From Pseudaquabacterium pictum (GTDB lineage: Bacteria; Pseudomonadota; Gammaproteobacteria; Burkholderiales; Burkholderiaceae_C), in the NCBI RefSeq assembly GCF_005403045.1, contig NZ_BJCL01000001.1, positions 1 through 64,000 on the forward strand: 64,000 nt of DNA, in the 5' to 3' direction. How positions within the stretch are numbered: the first letter of the stretch is position 1; every line of letters begins with the position of its first letter. Both the position numbers and the translations under genes were made by a program. Below are positions 25,917 to 35,077 of this stretch, piece after piece. The notes under the pieces are model-generated. The model was given only the letters and a program-made list of their open reading frames with translations, was not told the origin of the DNA and made no database searches.

Positions 25917-27851
25917 TCAGCCGCCGCCCAGTTCGCGCAGCCGCGCCTGCAGGCCGGCGTTGCGCTGGCTGCTGGCCTGCACCGCTGCGGCCAGCACATC
26001 GGCACCGGCGGCCAGCTGCACCCGCTGCCGGGCGCGGGTGATGCCGGTGTAGAGCAGCTCCCGGCTCAGCACCCGGCTGCGCTGGGCCGGTAACAGCACC
26101 AGCACGGCATCGAACTCCGAGCCCTGGGACTTGTGCACCGTCATCGCCCAGGCGGTCTCGTGCGCCGGCAGGCGGGCCGGCGGGATGGCGCGCCAGCTGG
26201 CGCTGCCGTCGCCCCCGGCCGGGAACACCACCCGCAGCGCACCATCCGGCCCCGGCAGGGCGATGCCGATGTCGCCGTTGAACAGCTTCAGCGCCGGATT
26301 GTTGCGCAGCACCATCACCGGCCGGCCGGCAAACCAGGGGTGGCGGGCATCGCCCACCTCGCCGGTGATGGCCTGGCGCAGGCGGCGGCTGGTGCCGTCG
26401 TTGACCGCGGCCACGCCGCGCGGCCCCTCGCGCAGCGCGCACAGCACGCGGAAGCGGTTGAACGCGGTGTGCAGTGCGGCGGCGGCGTCATCGCCGGCCC
26501 CGGTGCCGGCGGCCAGCACCTGCCGGCAGACCTGCACATAGGCCGCATAGCCGTCGCCGATGGCCGCCAGCGTGGCGGCAGCGGGCTGGGCGCCGGCGTC
26601 GTCCAGCCACTGCAGCGCGCCGCCGCCGGCATCGCCGTCGCGCAGCGTGGCCAGCACCGCCGCCGGCTGGCCGGCCAGGGTGTCGGCGGCCAGACGGCCG
26701 ATGCCGGAGTCGCGCCCGAAGCGGAAGTTGCGCTGGAACCAGGCCACGCTGTCCGGCAAGGCGCTGGGCGGCGCGCCGGCAGGCCGGCGTGGTGGCGGCT
26801 GGATCCTGGCCGCCGGCAAGCCGCACAGCCGTGCCAGGTGGGCGGTGGCGGCGGGGCTGAGCGTGGGGTCGGCGCTGAGTTCGGCAAACACCGCGCCCGA
26901 TTCGACGGCCGCCAGCTGGTCCTTGTCGCCCAGCAGCACGATGCGGGCCTGCGGCGGCACCGCCTCCAGCAGCCGGGTGGCCAGGGCCAGGTCCAGCATC
27001 GAGGCTTCGTCCAGCACCAGCAGGTCCAGCGCCAGTGGATGGTCGGCGCCGTGCTCGAAGGCCTGTTCTCCCGCCCCGGCCACGCCGCCGCGGCCGGGGC
27101 GCACACCCAGCAGGCGGTGCACCGTGGTGGCGATGGTGGGCAGGCGGGCCTGCAGGTCGGCGGGCAGGTGTGCGGCACGCTGGCGCAGTGCCTCGGCCAG
27201 CCGGGCTGCGGCCTTGCCGGTGGGCGCGGCCAGCACCACCCGGGCATCGGGCGTGCGGGCCAGCAGACAGGCCAGCAGGTTGACCACGGTGGTGGTCTTG
27301 CCGGTGCCGGGGCCGCCGCTCACCACGGTGAGCCGGCCGCGCAGGGCCAACGCGGCGGCCAGCATCTGCCAGTCGGGCTCCGTCGCCTGCGCGCCGTCGT
27401 GGCGGAACAGCCGGGCCAGCTGGTCGGCGGTGGCGGCATCGGCGGTTTCGTCGACCGGCAGCGGCGCGGCGCTCTGCAGCAGGCGCCGGGCCAGCCGGCG
27501 TTCCAGGTCGAAGTGGCGGTGCAGGTAGAGCCGGCCGTCGTCGTCCAGCACCAGCGGCTGGTTGTCGGGCGCGGCGGGGCTGCCGACCACGCGGCTGGCC
27601 ACCAGGGCGGCGCGCCAGGTGGAGGCATCGCCCGGCAGCGGCGGGTGGGTGCGTTGGTCGGCCGTCAGCGCGGGCAGGTCGGCCAGCCACACGCAGACAT
27701 GGCCCAGTCCGGTGGCCAGGCTCAGTGCCTGAGCGGCGCTGGCGGCCGCCTGGGCGGCGCCGGCCGGCGCGCCACGGCCGGCTGCCCAGCGCTGCACATG
27801 GGCGGCCAGGCCGCGGGCCAGGGCGTCGGCGGCGTCGAAGCCACTGCTCAT
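25917..27851 (-). CDS. recD: Exodeoxyribonuclease V alpha subunit RecD
   Basis: A 644-residue 5'-3' helicase subunit of RecBCD. The SF1B motifs are visible: Walker A SGGPGTGKTTT (178-188), AAPTGKAAARLAEALRQ (motif Ia), LLVLDEASMLDLALATRLL (Walker B), IVLLGDKDQLAAVESGAVFAEL (motif III) and AMTVHKSQGSEFDAVLVLLP (motif V), then YTGITRARQRVQL (motif VI). With RecB and RecC it processes double-strand breaks and degrades linear DNA until a Chi site is met. It is the last gene of recC-recB-recD and overlaps the recB stop by 4 bases (ATGA), so it is translationally coupled. Confidence 0.96.
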   Translation of the reverse strand: MSSGFDAADALARGLAAHVQRWAAGRGAPAGAAQAAASAAQALSLATGLGHVCVWLADLPALTADQRTHPPLPGDASTWRAALVASRVVGSPAAPDNQPLVLDDDGRLYLHRHFDLERRLARRLLQSAAPLPVDETADAATADQLARLFRHDGAQATEPDWQMLAAALALRGRLTVVSGGPGTGKTTTVVNLLACLLARTPDARVVLAAPTGKAAARLAEALRQRAAHLPADLQARLPTIATTVHRLLGVRPGRGGVAGAGEQAFEHGADHPLALDLLVLDEASMLDLALATRLLEAVPPQARIVLLGDKDQLAAVESGAVFAELSADPTLSPAATAHLARLCGLPAARIQPPPRRPAGAPPSALPDSVAWFQRNFRFGRDSGIGRLAADTLAGQPAAVLATLRDGDAGGGALQWLDDAGAQPAAATLAAIGDGYAAYVQVCRQVLAAGTGAGDDAAAALHTAFNRFRVLCALREGPRGVAAVNDGTSRRLRQAITGEVGDARHPWFAGRPVMVLRNNPALKLFNGDIGIALPGPDGALRVVFPAGGDGSASWRAIPPARLPAHETAWAMTVHKSQGSEFDAVLVLLPAQRSRVLSRELLYTGITRARQRVQLAAGADVLAAAVQASSQRNAGLQARLRELGGG

Positions 27852-30800
27852 GCGGTTTCTCCATCCAGCAGGGCCGACAGGTCGGCCAGCAGCGCGGCGC
27901 TGGGGCGCAGCAGCTGCACGCCGGTGGGCATGCCGTCGGCCTGCCGCCAACCCGGCCGCAGGCCGCGCACGAACAGGTACAGCGCGCCGCCGAAGTGCTG
28001 GTCGTGCCGGTAGCCGGGCAGCCGGTGCTGCAGCCAGCGCTGCAACGCCAGGCTGTACAGCAGGGCCTGCAGCGGGTAGTGGTGGTCGGCCATCGCGGCC
28101 TGCAGGGCGGCGTCGGCATAGTCGGCCGGGCGGTCGCCCAGGTGGTTGCTCTTCCAGTCGAGCACGAACCAGCGGCCGTCGTGCTGCAGCACCAGGTCGA
28201 TGAAGCCTTTCAGGTACCCGTGCAGCTGGCCGAAGCCCAGCCGCGGCGCCGGCCAGCCGTGGGCGGCCAGTGTGCGGGCCAGCGCGGCAGCGCTGAGCCG
28301 TGGCGCGGGCAGGTGGAACTCCAGTTCGACCAGACGCTGGCGGTTGCCGATGGCCTGCAACTGCAGCGGGCGCGCCGTGCCCACCGGCAGCGGCGTGGTC
28401 AGCACATCGGCCAGCATGCCCTGCAGCATGGCGGCCAGCGCGGCGGGCTCGGCGCCGGCCGGCTGCGGCGGATGGCGTTGCAGCGCCTGCGTGGCGGCGG
28501 CGGGCCAGGTGCGCGGATCGCTGAAATCGGCCAGCTCGAAGGCGGTGTGCACGCACACGCCGGCCTCGGTGCCGCGCGGGAAGCGCAGCACGTCCTGCGC
28601 GGGCAGGGCGGTGGCGGGTGCGTCCGGCTCGGCCGGGGCCACGGTGCTGTCGTGGTCGGCGCCCGCGCGGGGCTGCAACGGGCTGTCGGGCTCGGGTGGC
28701 GTGGCGGCTTCTGCATCGGCGCTGGCGGCCAGCTGGCTGAAGCTGCCGATCCACCAGCCGCGCGGCAGTGGGGCCGGCGGCCGCAGGGCCTGCAGCGGCG
28801 CGTCACCATCGCTGGCCGGGGGCAGCGCCAGCGCGGGCAGCGCCGGCAACGGGGACACATCCACCACGCTGGGCGCGGCCAGCCGGGTCCAGGCAGCGTC
28901 CAGCTCCGACGGTGTGGCCACCTTGCGCTTGGGGTTGAACCAGTCGGCGGCCTGCAGGCCATCGCCGAGCAGCAGCCAGTTCAGCAGGCTGCGGGCGCTT
29001 TCGGTGGTGCTGACATGGCCGAAGGACTGCATGCTGTAGCTGCCGGCCAGCAGGTAGCAGCGGTGCACGGCGCGGGTCAGTGCCACGTAGACCAGGCGCA
29101 GTGTCTCGGCGGCCGCCTCGGCCTTGGCCTGGGCCTTGGCGGCGGCGGGGTCGAAGCCGGCGTCCAGCCCGGCACGGAAGTCCAGCACCGCCTGGCCGTC
29201 GTCGTCATGGCCGGGGACGCCATCCAGGCCGTCGCCGCCGGGTGCGAGGCGGCCGTCCCACAGGAAGGGGCAGAAGACGATCGGGTACTCCAGCCCCTTG
29301 CTCTTGTGGATGGTGACGATCTGCACCAGGTGCTGGTCGCTCTCCAGCCGCAGCTGGGTGGCCTCGTCGCCGCGGGCGCTGTCGCGCTGGGCCTGCAGCC
29401 AGCGCAGCAGGGCTTCGGGCGAGGGCAGGGTGGCGCTGGCCTGGTGCAGCAGCTCGCCCAGGTGCAGCAGGTTGGTGAGCCGGCGCGCGCCGTCGGGCGC
29501 GGCCAGCAGGCGCTGGGCCACCTGCTCGGACTGCCGCCACTGCTGCAGCACCACGCCCACACCACGCTGGCGCCATTGGCTGCCATGGCGGGCGTAGCGC
29601 TGCACCAGGTCCAGCCAGGCGGCTTCGTCGCCGGCCAGGGCGTCGATGGCATGGGCTTCCAGGCCGTGCCAGCGGGTGGCCAGCGCGGCCTTCAGCAGGC
29701 CGTCGCGGCCGGGCTGCAGCATCGCGGCCAGCACCCGCTCCAGCTCTTCCGCATCGGGGCCGTGGAAGACGCTGGCCTGCGACAGCTCCACGCTGCCCAC
29801 GCCCAGCGTGGCCAGGGCCTGGCGCATCGCGCTGCCTTGAGAATGGCTGCGCACCAGCACGGCGATGTGGCCGGCGGCCAGCGGCCGGCCGGCCAGCGTG
29901 ATGCGGCCGGCGCGGGCCTCCGTCAGCAGGCGGGCGATCTCGGCGGCACAGGTGGCCGCCGCGCGCTGGCGGGCCTGCAGCTTCGGCAGCGGGCCGCTGC
30001 GGCTGCGCGGCAGCGTCCACACCTGCAGCGCAGCGCGGGGTTCCGTGGCATCGACCAGCGGCGGCTTGGGCTTGGCGCCTTCGGTCACCGGGTGGTAGCG
30101 CAGGCCGGGCTGCAGGAAGGCGTTGCCGTGCCGGGTGAACAGCGTGTTCAGCGCGCTGATCAGCGGGCCGACGGCGCGCTGGTTCTCGCCCAGGGTGTAA
30201 GTGGCCAGCGCCTCGCTGCGGGCCTGCAGGTAGGTGTGCAGGTCGGCATGGCGGAAGCTGTAGATCGCCTGCTTCGGATCACCCACCAGGAACAGCGGCG
30301 GCCCGGCCTCGCCTTGGGGCGGATCGGCATAGATGCGGCGGAACACGGCCCACTGCAGCGGATCGGTGTCCTGGAACTCGTCGATCAGCGCGGCCGGGAA
30401 GCGCTGGCGCAGTGCGGCGGCCAGGCCGGGCGCACCGTAGTCATGCAGGCGCTGGTGCAGGTTGGCCAGCATGTCGTCGAAGGCCACCACCCGCTGGGCG
30501 CGCTTGGCGGCGCGCTGCTGTTCGGCGCCATCGTGCAGCAGCCGGCGCAGCAGGCGCAGGCGGGCCAGTTGCAGGGCCTGGGTGCTGGCGGTGGCGGCGT
30601 CCAGCAGGGCTTGGGCGAGGCCGAAGAACGGGTGTTCGGGCGGTGTCTGGCCCTTCTTGGTCCGCAGGTCCAGCGTGTCGGTCGCCAGCAGCGCCAGGTT
30701 GGCGGGCAGGACGGCGGGCGGACTGGCGTCGGTCAGCACGGCATCCCAGTCGGCCACCGCGGCCTGCACCAGCGCGGGCTTGTAGTAGGCGGCGTGCAGC

Positions 30801-31561
30801 CGGGGCAGGCTGTCGAGCAGCAGGGCCAGCACCGCCTCCCGCTGGGCGGGCCAGGCGGCGCGGGCGGCGGCGAGTGCGTCGGCCAGCCGGGCATCGCGCG
30901 CAGCGCGGTCGTCGGGGCCGTCGATGCCGTCAGGCCACAGCAGGCGGGCCAGCGGCCGGGCCAGCTGGCGCTGCAGCAGCTGCAGCCAGCGGGCCGGGCT
31001 GTCGCCAAGCTCCAGCAGATGGGCGGTCAGCACCGGGTCGGCTTCGGGGCCGGCCACATGGCGGCGCCAGAAGTCATGCACCGCCTCGGCCAGCAGGGCG
31101 CTGTCGTCGGCCAGCAGGTCCTGCACCAGCGGCATCTGCGCGGCCAGCGGGGTGTCGGCCAGCGCCCGCTGGCAGAAGCCGTGGATGGTGAAGATGGCCG
31201 CCTCGTCGAAGCTGAGCAGCGCCGCGCGCAGGCGGGCGGCCAGGTCGGCCGGCTCGGCACCCTGGGCCTGCAGGCTGGCCAGCAGCCGGGGCACGAAGGG
31301 ATCGGCGCCGGTGGTGGCGGGCGCTTCCAGCCCGGCCAGGGTGTCGACCAGGCGCTGGCGTAGCCGTTCACGCAGCTCGGCGGTGGCGGCGTTGGTGAAG
31401 GTGACGACCAGGATCTGCTGCACCGTGCAGTGACGCTCCAGCAGCAGGCGCAGGTACAGGCCGCAGATCGCCCAGGTCTTGCCGGTGCCGGCCGAGGCCT
31501 CGATCAGCCGCACGCCGCCCAGCGGCACGCCGAAGACATCCAGTGCCTGCGGTGCCGTCAT
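27848..31561 (-). CDS. recB: Exodeoxyribonuclease V beta subunit RecB
   Basis: A 1237-residue helicase-nuclease. Helicase motifs: Walker A EASAGTGKTW (K28), VTFTNAATAELRERLR, ALIDEFQDTDPLQW, FLVGDPKQAIYSFRHADL and VTIHKSKGLEYPIVFCP. The C-terminal nuclease domain shows FIDLVLQHDGRWFVLDWKSN, with the Asp and Lys of the RecB nuclease active site. It is the 3'-5' helicase and the only nuclease of the complex. The start at 31561 lies in an ATGA overlap with recC and is followed by the conserved MTAPQALDVFGVPLGGVRLI. Length is normal for RecB. Confidence 0.97.
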   Translation of the reverse strand: MTAPQALDVFGVPLGGVRLIEASAGTGKTWAICGLYLRLLLERHCTVQQILVVTFTNAATAELRERLRQRLVDTLAGLEAPATTGADPFVPRLLASLQAQGAEPADLAARLRAALLSFDEAAIFTIHGFCQRALADTPLAAQMPLVQDLLADDSALLAEAVHDFWRRHVAGPEADPVLTAHLLELGDSPARWLQLLQRQLARPLARLLWPDGIDGPDDRAARDARLADALAAARAAWPAQREAVLALLLDSLPRLHAAYYKPALVQAAVADWDAVLTDASPPAVLPANLALLATDTLDLRTKKGQTPPEHPFFGLAQALLDAATASTQALQLARLRLLRRLLHDGAEQQRAAKRAQRVVAFDDMLANLHQRLHDYGAPGLAAALRQRFPAALIDEFQDTDPLQWAVFRRIYADPPQGEAGPPLFLVGDPKQAIYSFRHADLHTYLQARSEALATYTLGENQRAVGPLISALNTLFTRHGNAFLQPGLRYHPVTEGAKPKPPLVDATEPRAALQVWTLPRSRSGPLPKLQARQRAAATCAAEIARLLTEARAGRITLAGRPLAAGHIAVLVRSHSQGSAMRQALATLGVGSVELSQASVFHGPDAEELERVLAAMLQPGRDGLLKAALATRWHGLEAHAIDALAGDEAAWLDLVQRYARHGSQWRQRGVGVVLQQWRQSEQVAQRLLAAPDGARRLTNLLHLGELLHQASATLPSPEALLRWLQAQRDSARGDEATQLRLESDQHLVQIVTIHKSKGLEYPIVFCPFLWDGRLAPGGDGLDGVPGHDDDGQAVLDFRAGLDAGFDPAAAKAQAKAEAAAETLRLVYVALTRAVHRCYLLAGSYSMQSFGHVSTTESARSLLNWLLLGDGLQAADWFNPKRKVATPSELDAAWTRLAAPSVVDVSPLPALPALALPPASDGDAPLQALRPPAPLPRGWWIGSFSQLAASADAEAATPPEPDSPLQPRAGADHDSTVAPAEPDAPATALPAQDVLRFPRGTEAGVCVHTAFELADFSDPRTWPAAATQALQRHPPQPAGAEPAALAAMLQGMLADVLTTPLPVGTARPLQLQAIGNRQRLVELEFHLPAPRLSAAALARTLAAHGWPAPRLGFGQLHGYLKGFIDLVLQHDGRWFVLDWKSNHLGDRPADYADAALQAAMADHHYPLQALLYSLALQRWLQHRLPGYRHDQHFGGALYLFVRGLRPGWRQADGMPTGVQLLRPSAALLADLSALLDGETA

Positions 31562-34500
31562 GCCGCGGCTCCGTCGTCCAGATGCGCGAACAGCGGTTCC
31601 AGCACCAGGGCACTGACGGCCTCGAAGTCGGCCAGGCCGCCGTCCAGCGGATCGGGCCGGCCGCGCCACACCAGCCGGTGGGCGGGATCGGCCTGCTCGG
31701 CAAACGGCCGGCGGGCGCTGGCCATCCAGGTGGCGCGGGCGGCGCCCAGGCTGCGGCCGCCGGCCATCCAGGCCCAGGCGGTCTTGGGCAGGAAGGGCAG
31801 CGGCTGCCGCTGGCCCTGGGCCCACAGGTCCAGCAGTTGCTGCAGCAGCAGCAGCGGGTCGTCGACCGTGCGGAAGCCGAAGCGTGCGCCACGCCCCAGC
31901 CAGCGGGTGCGCCCGGCCACGCCGGCCGGCGCGCTGGCGCACAGCGCCAGGTGGGCCAGCCAGGCCTGCAGGTGGTCGGCGGCGCGGGGGTCGTCGTAGC
32001 GGTGCAGCAGCAGGCCGTCGGCGCGCAGGCCGGTCAGCGTGATGTCCAGCGGCCAGGGCTGATCCACCCCGCCGATGGGGATGGTGAACGGCAGGCTGGC
32101 GCTGTGCGGCGGCAGCACCTGCGCGCGGCCGGCATCGGCCAGGGCCTGGGCATGGGCACGCAGCAGCGGCAGCTCGGCATCGACCACCTGGCGGCCCACC
32201 GGCCCGCCGGGCAGCCGGGTGCCGGCCTGGGCCAGCGTGGCCAGTGTGGTGTCGTCGACGGTGGTGCCAAGTTCGGCGGCCTGCAGCAGCGGCGGCAGCA
32301 GGCGGTCGGCCAGGTCTTGCCGGGCCGGGAAGTCGGCCAGGAAGGGTTCGTCGTCACCCAGCGTCTCGTCGGGCTGGCGCAGGGTGAGGCCCAGGCGCTG
32401 CAGCAGGGCCCGGGCGGGGTGGCGGAAGAAGCGTTGCAGCTGCTGCAGCGACAGGGGCGCCGGCGTGGGGGCTGGCAGCGGCTGGGTGAAGAAGGCGGTG
32501 ATGGAGCCGGCGTCGGTCTCGTCGGTGTCGGCTTCTTCGGAGCTGTCGTCGCCCGCACCGTCGGTGGCCGGGTCATCGTCGCCACCCGCATCGGGCCCGG
32601 TTGCCGCGGGCACCTGGGTTGGCGCTGCCGCCTGCCCGGCTGCCAGCGCGGCCGCGTACTCGCCGTGGAAGCTGCGCAGCCGCGCATCGCCGCCTGGCTG
32701 GAAGCCCCGTGGGTCGAAGGCCTGCAGCGGGTGGTCGACCACCAGATGGGCCAGCACGGCGGCCCGCGGCGCGTCGATGGCCGGCACCAGCACATCCAGC
32801 AGCTCCGACACCAGCACGGACGGCGGCAGGTGGCTGTTGTCGCGCACGCTGCGGCCGGTGTGGCTCAGGTACAGCCGCTCGCGGGCGGCCAGCAGCAGGT
32901 CGAGGAACAGGTTGCGCTCGTCCTGCCGGCGCTGGCGGTCGCCGGGGCGTGGATGCCGGGCGATCAGGTCGAACTCGGCCGGGCGGTTGGCGCTGGGGAA
33001 GGCGCCGTCGTTCAGCCCCAGCACGCAGACCATGCGGTAGGGCAGGCTGCGCAGGCTGGGCAGGGCCGAGAAGGTGATGCGGCCGGTGGGCACGCCGCCG
33101 CGCGCAGGGTCGTCCAGCGCCTGGGTGAGGGCCTGGCGCACGACATCCAGCGCCAGCGGCAGCGTGGGCGCGCCGTCTGCCCACACGCCCGCCCAGAGGT
33201 CGGCCAGGCCCTGGATGGCGGCGCGCAGGTCGGCCAGCGCGTCGGCGCCGGCGGTGTCGGGATGCAGCAGACCGTCGGCCAGCGCCAGCAGCAGCGGCGG
33301 CCAGTCGGGCGCCGGCAGCGGGTGGGCGGTGCGCAGGCGCAGCGTGTCGATGGTCTGCAGGAAGGCCCACAGCGCGCCCAGGGGCAGCGCAGCGCTGCCC
33401 TCGGGCTCGCCAGCGGGCAGGCGCCCGTCGAACGGGCCGGCGCCCCCGGGCAGGGCATGGCCGAGGAACAGGCGGTCCAGGCCGTCGGCCCAGCTGTGGC
33501 GGGCATCGTCACCCAGCCCCAGGCCCTGCCGCTGGGCACCGTCGAAGGCCCAGTGCACGCCGGCATCGAGCACCCAGCCGTGGATGCGGGCCAGGTCCTC
33601 GTCGTCCAGCCCGAAGCGCGTGGCCACCACCGGCTGCTGCAGCAGGCCGAACACCGCGCTGGCGGTGCCGCGCGCTGCGGCCAGGGCCAGGGCGTCCAGC
33701 AGCGCGCGGGCGGCCGGGTTCACCTGGCTTTGCGCCCGGCCGGTGATGGTGAAGGGCAGCGCCAGCGCCGGTGGCGCGGTGCCGAACACGCTGTCGATCA
33801 CCGGCGCGGCGGCTTCCAGGTCGGGCAGCACCACCAGGATGTCGCCGGGTGCAGGCGGGTCGGGCTCGGCGAAGCGGGCCAGCAGCGTGTCGTGCAGCAC
33901 CTCCAGCTCGCGGGTGAGGCTGTGGCAGACATGCAGTTCGATGCTGCGGTCGGCGCGGTCCAGCGGCAGGCTGGCAGGCGCCAGGTCCTGCAGATCCAGG
34001 ATCGCGTTCTGCAGCGTGGCCAGCAGGCTGCTGCCGGGCGCGGGGTCGAAATGGTCGTCGTCGACCACGCCGTCGCCGCAGGCGTCGACCAGGGCGGCCA
34101 GCTGGGCCTGCGTCTGCTGGCCCCAGGCGGCCAGCAGGCGGTGGCCGGTTTCCAGGTGCTGCGCCTTGCCAGCGGCGGCCAGGCGGGCCAGGCGGCGCGG
34201 CTGGACCACGTCGAACCAGTACTCGGCGCAAGGGTTCAGCGCGTGGATGTGCAGGTCCATCCACCGTGCCAGCTGCTGCAGCAGTGCCAGGTGCACCGGC
34301 GCGATGGTGGGCAGGCAGAACACATGGGCCGAAGCCGGCAGACCCGACTGCTGCAGCCGGGCGCGGGTGGCCGGGCTGTCGCCCACCTGGGCCAGTGCGG
34401 CGGCCAGGCTGTGGGCGGCGGTGGGGTCGACGGCGGCGCCGTCGGCGGTGTCGGCAATCTCGGCCTGCAGCCGGCGCCACAGCGCGGCCTGCCAGCTTTC

Positions 34501-35016
34501 GTCGTCGGTACCGGGCGGCAGGACGAGGCGGCCGCCCGACCAAGCCGCCAGCCAGTCGGGCCGGTAGGTGATGTGCTGGTCGACCTGGGCGGCCACGCGC
34601 TGGGCCAGGTCGAGCCTTGTGACGGCATCGGCCTGTGCCAGGTAGCGAGCCAGCCGGGGGTGGCCGGCCACCCAGGCGTCATCGTGGAAGGCGGCCAGCA
34701 CCCGCCAGGCCAGCTGCGCCGGCTGCCAGGGCGCCTGGGCGCTGTCGGCGGTGCGCACCGGCAGTGGCGTGCCCGGTGCGGCGGCGGCCAGCGCCACCGT
34801 GCCCTGGGCCCACAGCCAGGGCGCCAGGAAGCTGAAGCGCACATTGGCGCAGATGCCGAAGCGCTGCGCGAGCTGCAGCGTGACCGCGCGGGCCACCGCC
34901 TTGCTGGGCACCACCACCTCGGCTGCGGCGAACAGGTCGCCGCCGGTCTGGCCGAGTGCGGTGGTCAGCAGGTCGACCAGGGTCTCCTGGCGGTTGGCGA
35001 AGTGCAGGGTGAGCAT
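31558..35016 (-). CDS. recC: Exodeoxyribonuclease V gamma subunit RecC
   Basis: A 1152-residue protein with the RecC organisation: the N-terminal degenerate helicase fold (LTLHFANRQETLVDLLTTAL...VVVPSKAVARAVTLQLAQRFGICANV), then FLAPWLWAQ, HALNPCAEYWFDV and the middle VCVLGLNDGAFPSANRPAEFDLIARHPRPGDRQRRQDERNLFLDLLLAAR region. RecC has inactive helicase and nuclease domains and recognises Chi. First of three coupled genes on the minus strand. The start at 35016 is chosen for homology; the chemoreceptor gene ends 61 bases upstream on the same strand. An acidic low-complexity segment (near residues 810-835) interrupts the protein. Confidence 0.96.
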   Translation of the reverse strand: MLTLHFANRQETLVDLLTTALGQTGGDLFAAAEVVVPSKAVARAVTLQLAQRFGICANVRFSFLAPWLWAQGTVALAAAAPGTPLPVRTADSAQAPWQPAQLAWRVLAAFHDDAWVAGHPRLARYLAQADAVTRLDLAQRVAAQVDQHITYRPDWLAAWSGGRLVLPPGTDDESWQAALWRRLQAEIADTADGAAVDPTAAHSLAAALAQVGDSPATRARLQQSGLPASAHVFCLPTIAPVHLALLQQLARWMDLHIHALNPCAEYWFDVVQPRRLARLAAAGKAQHLETGHRLLAAWGQQTQAQLAALVDACGDGVVDDDHFDPAPGSSLLATLQNAILDLQDLAPASLPLDRADRSIELHVCHSLTRELEVLHDTLLARFAEPDPPAPGDILVVLPDLEAAAPVIDSVFGTAPPALALPFTITGRAQSQVNPAARALLDALALAAARGTASAVFGLLQQPVVATRFGLDDEDLARIHGWVLDAGVHWAFDGAQRQGLGLGDDARHSWADGLDRLFLGHALPGGAGPFDGRLPAGEPEGSAALPLGALWAFLQTIDTLRLRTAHPLPAPDWPPLLLALADGLLHPDTAGADALADLRAAIQGLADLWAGVWADGAPTLPLALDVVRQALTQALDDPARGGVPTGRITFSALPSLRSLPYRMVCVLGLNDGAFPSANRPAEFDLIARHPRPGDRQRRQDERNLFLDLLLAARERLYLSHTGRSVRDNSHLPPSVLVSELLDVLVPAIDAPRAAVLAHLVVDHPLQAFDPRGFQPGGDARLRSFHGEYAAALAAGQAAAPTQVPAATGPDAGGDDDPATDGAGDDSSEEADTDETDAGSITAFFTQPLPAPTPAPLSLQQLQRFFRHPARALLQRLGLTLRQPDETLGDDEPFLADFPARQDLADRLLPPLLQAAELGTTVDDTTLATLAQAGTRLPGGPVGRQVVDAELPLLRAHAQALADAGRAQVLPPHSASLPFTIPIGGVDQPWPLDITLTGLRADGLLLHRYDDPRAADHLQAWLAHLALCASAPAGVAGRTRWLGRGARFGFRTVDDPLLLLQQLLDLWAQGQRQPLPFLPKTAWAWMAGGRSLGAARATWMASARRPFAEQADPAHRLVWRGRPDPLDGGLADFEAVSALVLEPLFAHLDDGAAA

Positions 35017-35077
35017 GCGCGGCGCATTGTCGTCGCGCCGCGGCAGCCAGGCCCGGACGGGCCCGCTGCATCGAAGG

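Noticed and set aside
25917-35016. AddAB instead of RecBCD
   Set aside because: Three subunits with RecC-, RecB- and RecD-type domain order; RecD has its own complete helicase motifs.
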